DNA of 64,000 bases, from positions 1 through 64,000 of the forward strand of contig CAJFOF010000039.1 in the NCBI GenBank assembly GCA_904395885.1, read 5' to 3'. Positions within the stretch are counted from its first letter, which is position 1. Each line of letters opens with the position of its first letter. The stretch comes from an uncultured Lachnospiraceae bacterium. Lineage in GTDB: Bacteria > Bacillota > Clostridia > Lachnospirales > Lachnospiraceae. Shown one piece after another: positions 16,516 to 25,707 of this stretch. The translations under genes were made by a program, and so were the position numbers. The notes under the pieces were generated by a model that worked only from the letters and a program-made list of their open reading frames with translations, did no database searches and was not told where the DNA came from.

Positions 16516-17220
16516 ATGAACAGGATAGGAAATGGATTGGAGCGTGCCATCGGCTATGAGTTTCGGGATAAAAGACTTTTGGAGCAGGCGATGACCCACA
16601 GCTCTTACGCCAACGAGCACCGGCTGGATAAACTGGCCTGCAATGAAAGGCTGGAGTTTTTGGGAGATGCGGTTTTGGAGCTGGTGTCCAGCGAATTTCT
16701 ATTTAAGATATTTCCGGAGAAACCGGAGGGCGATCTGACGAAGACCAGGGCCAGCATGGTATGCGAACCAACTCTGGCCTACTGTGCCAGGGAGATCTCT
16801 CTGGGAGATTATCTGCTCCTGGGAAAGGGAGAGGACTCTACGGGGGGCAGGAACAGAGATTCGATCATTTCGGATGCAATGGAAGCCCTGATCGGGGCTA
16901 TTTATCTGGATGGTGGTTTTGCTAATGCAAAAGAGTTTATTACTGGTTTTATTCTCAACGATATGGAACACAAGCAGCTCTTTTATGATAGCAAGACTAT
17001 TTTGCAGGAACTCATCCAGAGTATGGGGCGGGATTCTTTAGCTTATGAGCTTGTGAGGGAAGAAGGGCCGGATCACAATAAGAGCTTTGAAGTCCGGGCC
17101 GTCCTGGAATCAAAGGAAATCGGCCGGGGAACCGGACGGACAAAAAAGGCGGCGGAGCAGATGGCTGCTTACAAAGGAATCCTGGAGATAAAGAGACAGA
17201 TGGGTGAGACATGTATTTAA
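16516..17220 (+). CDS. rnc: Ribonuclease III
   Basis: RNase III cuts double-stranded RNA in rRNA maturation and mRNA turnover. The signature N-E-R-L-E-F-L-G-D-A-V-L-E-L (Glu44, Asp51) and the second catalytic stretch S-D-A-M-E-A-L-I-G-A-I-Y-L-D-G-G are present. The C-terminal third is a double-stranded RNA-binding domain ending in K-K-A-A-E-Q-M-A-A. At 234 residues it has the normal length. The 3' end overlaps smc by 10 bp, so the two are translationally coupled. Confidence 0.97.
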   Translation: MNRIGNGLERAIGYEFRDKRLLEQAMTHSSYANEHRLDKLACNERLEFLGDAVLELVSSEFLFKIFPEKPEGDLTKTRASMVCEPTLAYCAREISLGDYLLLGKGEDSTGGRNRDSIISDAMEALIGAIYLDGGFANAKEFITGFILNDMEHKQLFYDSKTILQELIQSMGRDSLAYELVREEGPDHNKSFEVRAVLESKEIGRGTGRTKKAAEQMAAYKGILEIKRQMGETCI

Positions 17221-20200
17221 AGAGCATAGAGATTCAAGGATTTAAATCCTTTGCCAATAAAATAGTATTCGAATTTCACAACGGAATAACCGGTATTGTA
17301 GGGCCAAATGGCTCCGGAAAGAGCAATGTAGCGGATGCGGTCCGGTGGGTTCTGGGAGAACAGAGAGTAAAGCAGCTCAGAGGCGCCAGTATGCAGGATG
17401 TAATCTTTGCCGGCACCGAGATGCGAAAGCCTCAGGGATTTGCTTATGTGGCGATTACTCTGGACAATTCCGATCACCAGTTGGCCATTGACTACGATGA
17501 GGTGACGGTCTCCCGCCGCCTTTACCGCTCCGGGGAGAGTGAATACCGGATCAATGGCAGCGCCTGTCGGCTGAAAGATATCAACGAACTGTTTTACGAT
17601 ACCGGTATTGGAAAAGAAGGGTATTCGATTATCGGTCAGGGCCAGATCGATAAGATCCTCAGCGGCAAGCCGGAGGAGCGCCGGGAGCTGTTTGACGAAG
17701 CTGCGGGCATTGTGAAGTTTAAGCGCCGAAAAGCCATTGCCCAGAAAAAGCTGGAGGATGAAAAACAGAATCTGGTCAGAGTCAACGATATTCTGGGAGA
17801 GCTGGAAAAACAGGTAGGCCCTCTGGAAAGACAGGCAAAAGCGGCGCGGGAATACCTGCGGCTGAAGGAAGAATTAAAGCGCTATGAAGTGAACTTGTTT
17901 CTGGTGGAGACCTCCGAGATCCGGGGACAGATCGCAGAAATAGGAAAGAAAGAAGAAATCGTATCCGGAGATCTGGAGAAAAGAAAAAAGGAAGCCGAAT
18001 CAATCCGGGCAGAGTATGACGTTCTGGAAGAACGGATCGCTGCTCTGGAAGAAAAACTGGCAGATATCCGAAGCAAGGATGCCCAGAACACAATCTTAAA
18101 GGGAAATCTGGAGGGCCAGATTAATGTTCTGAAAGAGCAGATCAATACGGAGCGGATGAATGCGGAGCACATTGGTAACCGGATAGAAGCGGTCCAAAAG
18201 GCGATGGGGGAGAAAGAATCTCAGATCGACTCCTACGAGAAAGAGCGGAGCAGTCTTTCCTCTCAGAAAGAAGAAGCATTAGGCCGCCAGACGAAAGCGG
18301 AAGTGGCTCTGATGGAAAAAGATACCGTGATCTCAGAGACAGGACAGCAGATTGAAGGATTAAAGCAGGCGGTTATTGCAACATTAAATGAAAAGGCTTC
18401 CATCAATGCAAAAGAGCAGCGGTACGAGGCGATGCTGGAGCAGGTAAACCTAAGGCGGGCGGAGGTCAGCCAGAAGCTGTTAAAGTCTAAAAGTGATGAG
18501 TCTGTCCAGGAGGAGCTGATTAAGGAAGAAAGGACCGCATTGGATCAGATCAGCGGCGAGATCAGCCAATTAAAGGCCAGAGAAGCCGAAATAGAGAAGC
18601 AGTCGGCGGCCTCTGCGGAAAAGATCCGGGAGCTAAACCGGGCGTTGAACGGTTTTCAGCAGTCTTACCACACAACAAATACGAAGCTGGAATCCCTGAG
18701 AAACCTGGCGGAGCGCTATGAGGGATACGGCGGAAGTATCCGTCGGGTTATGGAGGTCAGAAGCCGGGTAAAGGGCATACACGGTGTGGTGGCTGATCTG
18801 ATTACAGTCGATAAAAAGTACGAGGCAGCCATCGAGACGGCTCTGGGAGGCAGTATTCAGAATATTGTCACAGACACGGAAGAAACAGCCAAGGAGCTGA
18901 TTGGATACTTAAAGAAAAACAAGTTCGGCAGAGCCACGTTCCTGCCTTTGACCAGTATCGGAAACCGGAATGTGTTTAGCCAGGAGAGAGCTTTAAAGGA
19001 GCCGGGAGTCCTGGGGCTGGCCAATGAGCTTGTGGAGGCTGATTCCAAATATGAGGGGCTGCTGAAATATCTTCTGGGCCGGGTGGTAGTGACTGACACC
19101 ATCGACCACGCCATCGCCCTAGCCAGAAAATTCCAGTACTCTCTCCGGACCGTTACTCTTGAAGGGGAGTTGCTAAACGCCGGAGGTTCCATGACTGGCG
19201 GTGCCTTTAAAAATTCCAGCAATCTTCTGGGAAGAAAGCGGGAGCTGGAGGAACTGGAAGCTGCATGCAAAAAGGCTCTGGAGGAGATCGATAAGGCCAA
19301 CAAGAAACTGGTGGAGGAAGAAAAAACTGCCCAGGCGCTGGCAAAGGATCAGGAGACGGTTCGCCTTCAAATGCAGGAGGCATTTCTGAAACAGAATACT
19401 GTTCAGATGAACATCAACCAATTAGAGGAAAAGAAAGCGGAAATTGCCGAATCTGCCGTTGATCTTGTAACTGAGCACCGCCAGTTGGAGGAACAGGTTA
19501 AAGATATCGCAGCAAGCCGGAGCGCGTTAAAAGACGAAGCTGCCCAGCTTGAGGAACAGGGAGAGTTCCATACGCAGGAGACGGAGCGGCTTGGAGAATT
19601 CCTGGAGAAAGAAAAAACAAGCCGGGAGGCTCTGGCCGGAAACCTGGCATCGATCCGTCTGGAAACAGCCAATCTTATTCAGAAGGAAGAATTTATAAAA
19701 GAAAATATCCGAAGGGTTTTTGAAGAGATCCGAAAATTGAAGGAAGAATTATCCGGGCTTTTGCAGGGAAGCACAGGGAGCGATGACGCGGTGCGCCAGA
19801 AGGAAGAGGAGATTTCCAGGATTCGCGATCTGGCAGAAGAGGCGGAGGCGAGAACCGGAACTTTCCGAAAAGAGCTGGAACTTGTGACGGCAGAGAAAGA
19901 TGAGACGGCGGCAAAGCAGAAAGGCTTTTTCGACAGACGCGAAGAAATTTCCGGACAGGTAGCCGGTCTGGATAAAGAACTGTTCCGGCTCCAGAACCAG
20001 AGAGAAAAGCTGGACGAGAAAATGGATTCCCACATCACGTACATCTGGAATGAATATGAACTGACGTATTCTGCTGCAGAACCTTTGCGGGACGAATCCA
20101 TGGTTTCCGTGCCGGAACTGAAACGAACAACAGATTCGTTAAAGACGGAGATTCGCGGCCTGGGCAATGTCAATGTCAATGCGATAGAAGACTACAAAGA

Positions 20201-20771
20201 AGTTTCAGAGAGATATGAATTTTTAAAGACTCAGCACGATGACCTGATCAAGGCTGAGGAGACTCTGGAGCAGATCATTTTAGAGCTGGATACCGGAATG
20301 CGGCGTCAGTTTGAGGAGCAGTTCGGCCGGATACGGGTGGAATTTGATAAGGTGTTCAGGGAATTATTCGGAGGAGGCAGGGGTACTCTGGAACTGATGG
20401 AAGACGAGGACATTCTGGAGGCAGGAATCCAGATTATCTCCCAGCCTCCCGGAAAGAAGCTGCAGAATATGATGCAGCTTTCCGGCGGTGAGAAGGCATT
20501 AACTGCCATAGCTCTGCTGTTTGCCATTCAGAATTTGAAGCCCTCCCCCTTCTGCCTGTTGGATGAGATTGAGGCGGCCCTCGATGATTCCAATGTTGAC
20601 AGATTCGCTGGATACCTCCATAAACTGACGGCGAATACCCAATTTATTGTCATTACCCACAGAAGAGGAACCATGGTCGCTTCCGACCGCCTGTACGGTA
20701 TTACCATGCAGGAAAAGGGCGTATCCACACTGGTTTCCGTTAACCTGATAGAAGCAGAATTGGACAAATAA
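17211..20771 (+). CDS. smc: Chromosome segregation ATPase SMC
   Basis: A 1186-residue SMC protein that with ScpAB compacts and separates chromosomes. The N-terminal M-Y-L-K-S-I-E-I-Q-G-F-K-S-F and Walker A G-P-N-G-S-G-K-S-N (about residue 32) form one half of the ATPase head. Long coiled coils (about 170-500 and 680-1010) flank a hinge near 500-680 with Gly-rich G-S-M-T-G-G. The other head half has the signature L-S-G-G-E-K near residue 1090 and Walker B C-L-L-D-E-I-E-A-A-L-D-D. The length and order match Bacillus SMC. The start overlaps rnc. Confidence 0.98.
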   Translation: MYLKSIEIQGFKSFANKIVFEFHNGITGIVGPNGSGKSNVADAVRWVLGEQRVKQLRGASMQDVIFAGTEMRKPQGFAYVAITLDNSDHQLAIDYDEVTVSRRLYRSGESEYRINGSACRLKDINELFYDTGIGKEGYSIIGQGQIDKILSGKPEERRELFDEAAGIVKFKRRKAIAQKKLEDEKQNLVRVNDILGELEKQVGPLERQAKAAREYLRLKEELKRYEVNLFLVETSEIRGQIAEIGKKEEIVSGDLEKRKKEAESIRAEYDVLEERIAALEEKLADIRSKDAQNTILKGNLEGQINVLKEQINTERMNAEHIGNRIEAVQKAMGEKESQIDSYEKERSSLSSQKEEALGRQTKAEVALMEKDTVISETGQQIEGLKQAVIATLNEKASINAKEQRYEAMLEQVNLRRAEVSQKLLKSKSDESVQEELIKEERTALDQISGEISQLKAREAEIEKQSAASAEKIRELNRALNGFQQSYHTTNTKLESLRNLAERYEGYGGSIRRVMEVRSRVKGIHGVVADLITVDKKYEAAIETALGGSIQNIVTDTEETAKELIGYLKKNKFGRATFLPLTSIGNRNVFSQERALKEPGVLGLANELVEADSKYEGLLKYLLGRVVVTDTIDHAIALARKFQYSLRTVTLEGELLNAGGSMTGGAFKNSSNLLGRKRELEELEAACKKALEEIDKANKKLVEEEKTAQALAKDQETVRLQMQEAFLKQNTVQMNINQLEEKKAEIAESAVDLVTEHRQLEEQVKDIAASRSALKDEAAQLEEQGEFHTQETERLGEFLEKEKTSREALAGNLASIRLETANLIQKEEFIKENIRRVFEEIRKLKEELSGLLQGSTGSDDAVRQKEEEISRIRDLAEEAEARTGTFRKELELVTAEKDETAAKQKGFFDRREEISGQVAGLDKELFRLQNQREKLDEKMDSHITYIWNEYELTYSAAEPLRDESMVSVPELKRTTDSLKTEIRGLGNVNVNAIEDYKEVSERYEFLKTQHDDLIKAEETLEQIILELDTGMRRQFEEQFGRIRVEFDKVFRELFGGGRGTLELMEDEDILEAGIQIISQPPGKKLQNMMQLSGGEKALTAIALLFAIQNLKPSPFCLLDEIEAALDDSNVDRFAGYLHKLTANTQFIVITHRRGTMVASDRLYGITMQEKGVSTLVSVNLIEAELDK

Positions 20772-20784
20772 GGAGAATAAGAGT

Positions 20785-21705
20785 ATGGGAAAGGGATTTT
20801 TCGGACGTCTTGTTGAAGGGTTGACCAAGACCCGCAACAATATCGTTTCAGGTATTGATTCTATATTCAGCGGCTTTTCCGCTATTGATGATGATTTTTA
20901 TGAAGAAATCGAGGAAACTCTGATCATGGGCGATCTGGGAATCCAGACTACCATGGCTATTGTGGAAGATCTGCGCCGCAAAGTGAAAGAGCAGCATATC
21001 AAAGAACCTGCCCAGTGCAAAGAACTGTTGATCGCCAGCATCCGGGAACAGATGGATCTGGGTGAAAATGCCTATGAGTTCGAGAACCGGAAGTCAGTGG
21101 TTCTGATCGTGGGTGTCAACGGAGTGGGTAAAACCACTTCCATCGGAAAGCTGGCCGGCCAGTTGAAAGATTCCGGGAAAAAGGTGATCCTGGCTGCTGC
21201 AGATACGTTTCGGGCTGCGGCTGTAGAGCAGCTTACCGAGTGGGCAAACCGTGCAGGCGTGGACATTATCGCTCAGAAGGAAGGGTCAGATCCGGCGGCA
21301 GTGATCTTTGATGCAATCGCGGCGGCAAAATCCCGGCATGCAGACGTTCTGATCTGCGATACAGCCGGCCGGCTTCACAATAAAAAGAATCTGATGGAAG
21401 AACTGAAAAAAATCAACCGGATTATTGACAAAGAATATCCGGAGGCTTACCGGGAGACTCTGGTAGTTCTGGATGGAACCACCGGACAGAACGCCCTGGC
21501 ACAGGCCCGGCAGTTTATGGAGGTAGCCGATATTACAGGCATTATCCTGACAAAGCTGGACGGAACCGCCAAAGGCGGAATTGCTGTGGCGATCCAGTCG
21601 GAACTGGGGATTCCGGTAAAATATGTAGGGGTAGGAGAGCATATTGATGATCTGCAGAAATTTAACGCGGATGATTTCGTCAATGCGCTGTTTAATGTAA
21701 ACTAG
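20785..21705 (+). CDS. ftsY: Signal recognition particle receptor FtsY
   Basis: The SRP receptor GTPase that delivers ribosomes to the Sec translocon. At 306 residues it lacks the long acidic A domain of E. coli FtsY, as in most Firmicutes. The N domain holds D-D-D-F-Y-E-E-I-E-E-T-L-I-M-G-D. The G domain has G-V-N-G-V-G-K-T-T-S near residue 105, D-T-F-R-A-A-A, D-T-A-G-R and T-K-L-D-G-T-A-K-G-G. It follows smc by 13 bp. Its partner Ffh is about 5.8 kb downstream rather than nearby. Confidence 0.98.
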   Translation: MGKGFFGRLVEGLTKTRNNIVSGIDSIFSGFSAIDDDFYEEIEETLIMGDLGIQTTMAIVEDLRRKVKEQHIKEPAQCKELLIASIREQMDLGENAYEFENRKSVVLIVGVNGVGKTTSIGKLAGQLKDSGKKVILAAADTFRAAAVEQLTEWANRAGVDIIAQKEGSDPAAVIFDAIAAAKSRHADVLICDTAGRLHNKKNLMEELKKINRIIDKEYPEAYRETLVVLDGTTGQNALAQARQFMEVADITGIILTKLDGTAKGGIAVAIQSELGIPVKYVGVGEHIDDLQKFNADDFVNALFNVN

Positions 21706-21734
21706 AAGAGACATACAGAAGGGAAGGATACACC

Positions 21735-22964
21735 ATGGATCATCTATCATTAGAGGCATTTGAAGAGGCTTCTGAGGTTGTAAGCAAGGTCACCCAAGAG
21801 ACAAAGCTGGTCTACAGCGAATATTTTTCAGCTCAGACCGGAAACAAAGTCTACTTTAAACCGGAGAACATGCAGTACACCGGAGCTTATAAGGTAAGAG
21901 GAGCTTATTATAAGATCAGTACCATGACGGAGGAGGAAAAGTCCAAGGGGCTGATCACCGCCTCTGCAGGTAACCATGCCCAGGGCGTGGCTTACGCTGC
22001 AAAGCTGGCAGGAATCAAATCAACGGTCGTCATGCCGACGACAACGCCCCTCATCAAGGTGAATCGGACAAAGAGTTATGGGGCTGAAGTTCTGCTGGAA
22101 GGCGATGTGTTTGATGAGGCCTGCACATACGCCCTCGGTCTGGCCGAGGAACACGGATATACCTTTGTCCATCCGTTTAATGATCTGGCTGTGGCTACCG
22201 GGCAGGGGACGATTGCTATGGAAATCATCAAAGAACTGCCCACAGTGGACTATATTCTGGCACCTATCGGAGGGGGAGGCCTGTGTGCCGGCGTGGCAAC
22301 TCTGGCAAAAATGCTGAATCCTAAGATCCAGATTATCGGTGTGGAACCTGCAGGAGCCGCTTGTATGAAAGCGTCTATGGAAGCGGGGCATGTAGTGGGA
22401 CTTCCGGAGGTCGATACGATTGCAGACGGCACCGCAGTGAAAATGCCGGGCGATCTTCTGTTCCCATATATTCAGGAGAATGTGGATGAGATCATCACCG
22501 TTGAAGACAGCGAACTGATTGTGGCTTTTCTGGACATGGTGGAGAATCACAAAATGATCGTGGAAAATTCTGGCCTTTTGACGGTAGCTGCATTAAAGCA
22601 TATGGACGTAAAAAAGAAAAAAATCGTGTCCATCCTGAGCGGAGGGAATATGGATGTCATTACCATGGCCTCCATTGTTCAGCACGGCCTGATTCTGCGT
22701 GACCGCGTCTTTACGGTATCCGTCCTTCTTCCCGACAAGCCGGGTGAACTGGCCAGGGTATCCGCTATTTTGGCAGAAATCCAGGCCAACGTCATTAAGC
22801 TGGAGCACAACCAGTTTGTCAGCCTGAACCGGAATGCCGCTGTAGAGCTGAGGATCACGATGGAGGCATTCGGAACCGAGCACAAGAGGGAGATCGTAGA
22901 AACTCTCAATGACCACGGCTACAGGCCCAAACTGGTGAAGGGAAGCGGCACTTACAACGATTGA
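21735..22964 (+). CDS. ilvA: Threonine ammonia-lyase (threonine dehydratase) with ACT domain
   Basis: A PLP enzyme that deaminates threonine to 2-oxobutanoate, feeding isoleucine synthesis or threonine fermentation. Lys53 in G-A-Y-K-V-R-G-A is the expected PLP lysine, S-A-G-N-H-A-Q-G-V-A and the glycine loop P-I-G-G-G-G-L-C-A-G bind the cofactor and substrate. The last 80 residues form a single ACT domain starting near V-F-T-V-S-V-L-L-P-D-K-P-G-E-L-A. At 409 residues it matches the tdcB-like allosteric group with one ACT domain; ilvA or tdcB naming is a matter of convention. AAGGGAAGG precedes the ATG, 29 bp after ftsY. Confidence 0.93.
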   Translation: MDHLSLEAFEEASEVVSKVTQETKLVYSEYFSAQTGNKVYFKPENMQYTGAYKVRGAYYKISTMTEEEKSKGLITASAGNHAQGVAYAAKLAGIKSTVVMPTTTPLIKVNRTKSYGAEVLLEGDVFDEACTYALGLAEEHGYTFVHPFNDLAVATGQGTIAMEIIKELPTVDYILAPIGGGGLCAGVATLAKMLNPKIQIIGVEPAGAACMKASMEAGHVVGLPEVDTIADGTAVKMPGDLLFPYIQENVDEIITVEDSELIVAFLDMVENHKMIVENSGLLTVAALKHMDVKKKKIVSILSGGNMDVITMASIVQHGLILRDRVFTVSVLLPDKPGELARVSAILAEIQANVIKLEHNQFVSLNRNAAVELRITMEAFGTEHKREIVETLNDHGYRPKLVKGSGTYND

Positions 22965-23040
22965 ATGCGGTAACTGAAGACGGCGGGGAAAGACAGAAGG
23001 AAATGGTCGCCGCTAAAAAACGAAAAGAGGAAAGAGAGTT

Positions 23041-24294
23041 ATGTACCGGCTGGACAGCAAGACGCCGATTGTGTCGAATATCCAATATTTTGTAAAATGG
23101 ACGGTGATTTCCTGTATCATTGGCGGGAGCGGTGGTCTGATTGGGACTGGGTTTGCTTATGGAATTCAGTGGGCATCAGACTTTCGCCAGGTTCATGAAT
23201 GGACTTTGTACCTGATGCCGCTGGCAGGACTGACGATTGTCTGGCTGTATCACAGGTTCCATGAGGATGAAAACCGTGGGACGAACATTGTCCTGGAATC
23301 GATCTCCTCGACATCGGACATATCCACAGCGACAGGGCCGCTGATTTTTATCACGACGATCCTGACTCACTTTGTAGGCGGCTCTTCCGGGCGTGAGGGA
23401 GCCGCTCTACAGATTGGAGGAAGTTTTGGAAACTGGCTGGGGAAAATGCTGGATCTGGATGAAAAAGATAAAAAGATTGCAGTAATGTGCGGCATGAGTG
23501 CAGTTTTTGCTGCGCTTTTCGGTACGCCGATGGCTGCCGGGATTTTTTCCATGGAAGTGATCAGCGTGGGGGTCATTTACTATGCGGCCCTTGTACCCTG
23601 CCTGTTTGCTTCGCTTATCGGAGCCGGTATCTCAGGTGCGCTGGGAATCTCGCCGGAAGCGTATACGGTTCAGGAGATTCCGCTTTTTACGGCTTCTACA
23701 GGGGTGTTTACTGTGTTTTTGGGGATTTTGTGCGCCATGGTTAGCATCCTGCTCTGCGTGGTCCTTCACCAGTCCCAGCATCTTTACCGGAAATACATAA
23801 AAAATCCTTATCTAAGGATTCTGGCAGCCAGTGCGCTGTTTATCGCTCTGACGCTTTTGGTGGGAACCAGAGATTACATGGGCAGCGGAACCGCTCTGAT
23901 TGAGCGGGCTATGGAAGGTGAGATTGGGTTTGAAGTGTTTATTTTGAAAATGATTTTTACTGCGATTGTCCTGGGCGCCGGTTTTAAAGGCGGTGAGATC
24001 GTGCCGACAATGTGTGTTGGGGCGGCATTCGGATGTACGGTAGGTATGATTGCCGGATTTGCCCCTTCCCTCTGTGCAGCCTGCGGCCTGGCCGCTCTGT
24101 TTGTGGGCGTGACCAACTGTCCGGTGTCATCGCTTCTTATGGCACTGGAATTGTTTGGCATGGAAGCCTTCCCTTACTATGCTGTTGTGATAGCAGTGTC
24201 TTTCACACTGTCGGGATATTATGGGCTGTACAGCAGCCAGAAATTTATCTACTCAAAAATCAGAACCGAATATATCAACCGAAGATCACATTAA
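23041..24294 (+). CDS. CLC-family anion channel or antiporter, CLC-F-like
   Basis: A 417-residue membrane protein with about ten hydrophobic segments. The CLC signature is G-R-E-G-A at about residue 118, and G-M-S-A-V-F-A-A-L-F-G-T-P-M-A-A-G-I-F-S-M-E-V follows. The N-terminal third lacks the G-S-G-I-P chloride-site motif and instead reads R-G-T-N-I-V-L-E-S-I. This combination resembles the fluoride-exporting CLC-F clade as I remember it. No fluoride riboswitch precedes the gene (only 76 bp, with no matching core), so the substrate remains open. AGAGGAAAGAGAG lies before the ATG. A bidirectional terminator follows. Confidence 0.85.
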   Translation: MYRLDSKTPIVSNIQYFVKWTVISCIIGGSGGLIGTGFAYGIQWASDFRQVHEWTLYLMPLAGLTIVWLYHRFHEDENRGTNIVLESISSTSDISTATGPLIFITTILTHFVGGSSGREGAALQIGGSFGNWLGKMLDLDEKDKKIAVMCGMSAVFAALFGTPMAAGIFSMEVISVGVIYYAALVPCLFASLIGAGISGALGISPEAYTVQEIPLFTASTGVFTVFLGILCAMVSILLCVVLHQSQHLYRKYIKNPYLRILAASALFIALTLLVGTRDYMGSGTALIERAMEGEIGFEVFILKMIFTAIVLGAGFKGGEIVPTMCVGAAFGCTVGMIAGFAPSLCAACGLAALFVGVTNCPVSSLLMALELFGMEAFPYYAVVIAVSFTLSGYYGLYSSQKFIYSKIRTEYINRRSH

Positions 24295-24329
24295 ATGGAT
24301 ATCGCCGTTCAGCGGCACTGGCATATAGA

Positions 24330-24376
24330 AAAGCCAGATAGCGGAAACGCAGCAATTGCGAGAGCTGTCTGGCTTT
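24330..24376. terminator. Bidirectional terminator between CLC and zinc-ribbon genes
   Basis: A 12-bp stem with one wobble (24331-24342 with 24364-24375), extended by A/T pairs, lies between two convergent genes. The arms are A-rich on the left and T-rich on the right, so either strand could end here. Confidence 0.65.
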
Positions 24377-24390
24377 CAGACTATGTTGGC

Positions 24391-24651
24391 TTATTTCAGC
24401 TTTTGGGAACAGTGAGGACAAACCGTTACCTGCTCCCCGTTTTCATGCCAGGGAAGTCTTTTTTTGCAGTGAGGACACCGCCAGAAAAGAGCGACAAAGC
24501 CGTAGGATAGAGCGATGAGGATCATTCCCATGGCACCGACTCCCATAACAGTAAACAATTCCGTGCATAGAACAGCAAGGAAAAGGACGATCAGCCCGGA
24601 AAAAAGAAGCAGATTGTGAACAAATTTGCAGATTCCGCGAGGAAGATGCAT
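24391..24651 (-). CDS. Small membrane protein with C-terminal zinc ribbon
   Basis: An 86-residue protein of unknown role. Two hydrophobic segments lie near residues 13-30 and 34-54. A C-P-H-C...C-P-H-C pair near residues 59-81 should bind one zinc ion on the cytoplasmic side. I chose the ATG at 24651 because GGAGGT stands 6 nt upstream; a longer in-frame version would add 16 residues without a ribosome binding site. It is a single gene, convergent with the CLC gene and divergent from the HAD gene. Confidence 0.72.
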   Translation of the reverse strand: MHLPRGICKFVHNLLLFSGLIVLFLAVLCTELFTVMGVGAMGMILIALSYGFVALFWRCPHCKKRLPWHENGEQVTVCPHCSQKLK

Positions 24652-24749
24652 ACAGATACCTCCAGATTGTAAAAATTTATGGCTATTATCATAGCACATT
24701 TTCTGAAAATCTTCTACAGGAAGTTTGCCTTTCTTTTACATGGCTTTGC

Positions 24750-24808
24750 TTGACAGAGGCTTTGCAGTGTGATACCCTCTCTGAGGTGGCAGGCCCCTTG
24801 AGCCTGCC
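24750..24808 (+). promoter_or_regulatory. Possible promoter and stem-loop leader of the HAD gene
   Basis: TTGACA at 24750-24755 with a weak TACCCT at 24773-24778 (17-bp spacer). Two stems can be drawn: AGAGG/CCTCT around 24755-24780, and a perfect 7-bp GGCAGGC/GCCTGCC hairpin (24788-24794 with 24802-24808). I do not recognise a known riboswitch. Confidence 0.35.
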
Positions 24809-24862
24809 TGACGGAAATAAGTGGGGCAGAATGGGTATTAAGATAGAAAAGGCGGATAAAAA

Positions 24863-25639
24863 ATGATGATTCTTGCAAGCGATTACGATGGGACGTTTCA
24901 TATTGGAGAGGAACAGACAATCAAGAATGTACAGGCGGTAAAAAAATGGAGAGCAGCCGGAAATCAGTTTGGCCTGGTAACAGGAAGATCTTTAGAGACA
25001 GTCAGTTTGCCGGCAGAAGAGTATAAGATACCTCTGGATTTTATGATCTGCACTAATGGAGCGTCAATCTTTGGGCCGAACAGAAGGCTTCTTGCCGATA
25101 CCCCTATGGAAAACGCGGGACTGAAACGTCTGATGCAGCTTCCTTCTATCCGAAAATCGGACCGGTGTTTTGCGTTGACTGGCCGGGGAACCTTTGCCAG
25201 ACGCCGTCCCGGAAAACTGCTTGACCGGATTGGGTTGTTCCGTGTGCCGTCGGTAGATGAAAAAGAGATTCCCAACCTGCAGCCGGTCTGGCAGATCAGT
25301 GTGGCCTGCGGAGATTTGGAGCGGGCTATGGGCTGTGCGAAAGAAGTGAACGATACTTTTCCGGGAGTCTACAGCGCTTATGATAACATTGACAGTGTGG
25401 ATATCGTTGCCTTTGGAATGAATAAAAGCCAGGGAATCCGCAGATATCTGGAGGCGTGCGGATTCAAAGAAGAATCTGAAAAAATACTGGTCATTGGGGA
25501 CGGGGGAAACGATGTGGACATGCTCCGGACCTTCGGCGGATTTACGGTGACAAACGGCTGTCCGTCGGCAAAAGCTGCAGCAGCCGGGGTATTTGACAGT
25601 GTGGAGGCTTTGATTGAGACAGCCCTGAAAGAAAAATGA
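24863..25639 (+). CDS. HAD-superfamily hydrolase, Cof-type sugar/cofactor phosphatase
   Basis: A 258-residue phosphatase of the HAD IIB (Cof/YbiV) group. The catalytic D-Y-D-G-T (Asp7, Asp9) is at the N-terminus, V-T-G-R-S at residue 39 gives motif II, and G-D-G-G-N-D-V-D-M-L near residue 213 gives the Mg-binding motif IV. The middle (about 80-185) is the C2b cap. Substrates of such enzymes are usually flavin, pyridoxal or sugar phosphates. The gene is convergent with ribU but has its own leader, so a flavin link is only a possibility. Confidence 0.9.
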   Translation: MMILASDYDGTFHIGEEQTIKNVQAVKKWRAAGNQFGLVTGRSLETVSLPAEEYKIPLDFMICTNGASIFGPNRRLLADTPMENAGLKRLMQLPSIRKSDRCFALTGRGTFARRRPGKLLDRIGLFRVPSVDEKEIPNLQPVWQISVACGDLERAMGCAKEVNDTFPGVYSAYDNIDSVDIVAFGMNKSQGIRRYLEACGFKEESEKILVIGDGGNDVDMLRTFGGFTVTNGCPSAKAAAAGVFDSVEALIETALKEK

Positions 25640-25707
25640 TAAAAGAAAGGCGGAGCTGCCGGCTGAAAAAGATACCAGAAGCATCCGTCCTTTATTTTAT
25701 ATATTAT

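Noticed and set aside
22965..23040. Fluoride riboswitch before the CLC gene
   Set aside because: The short gap lacks the conserved aptamer core and shows no pseudoknot pairing.
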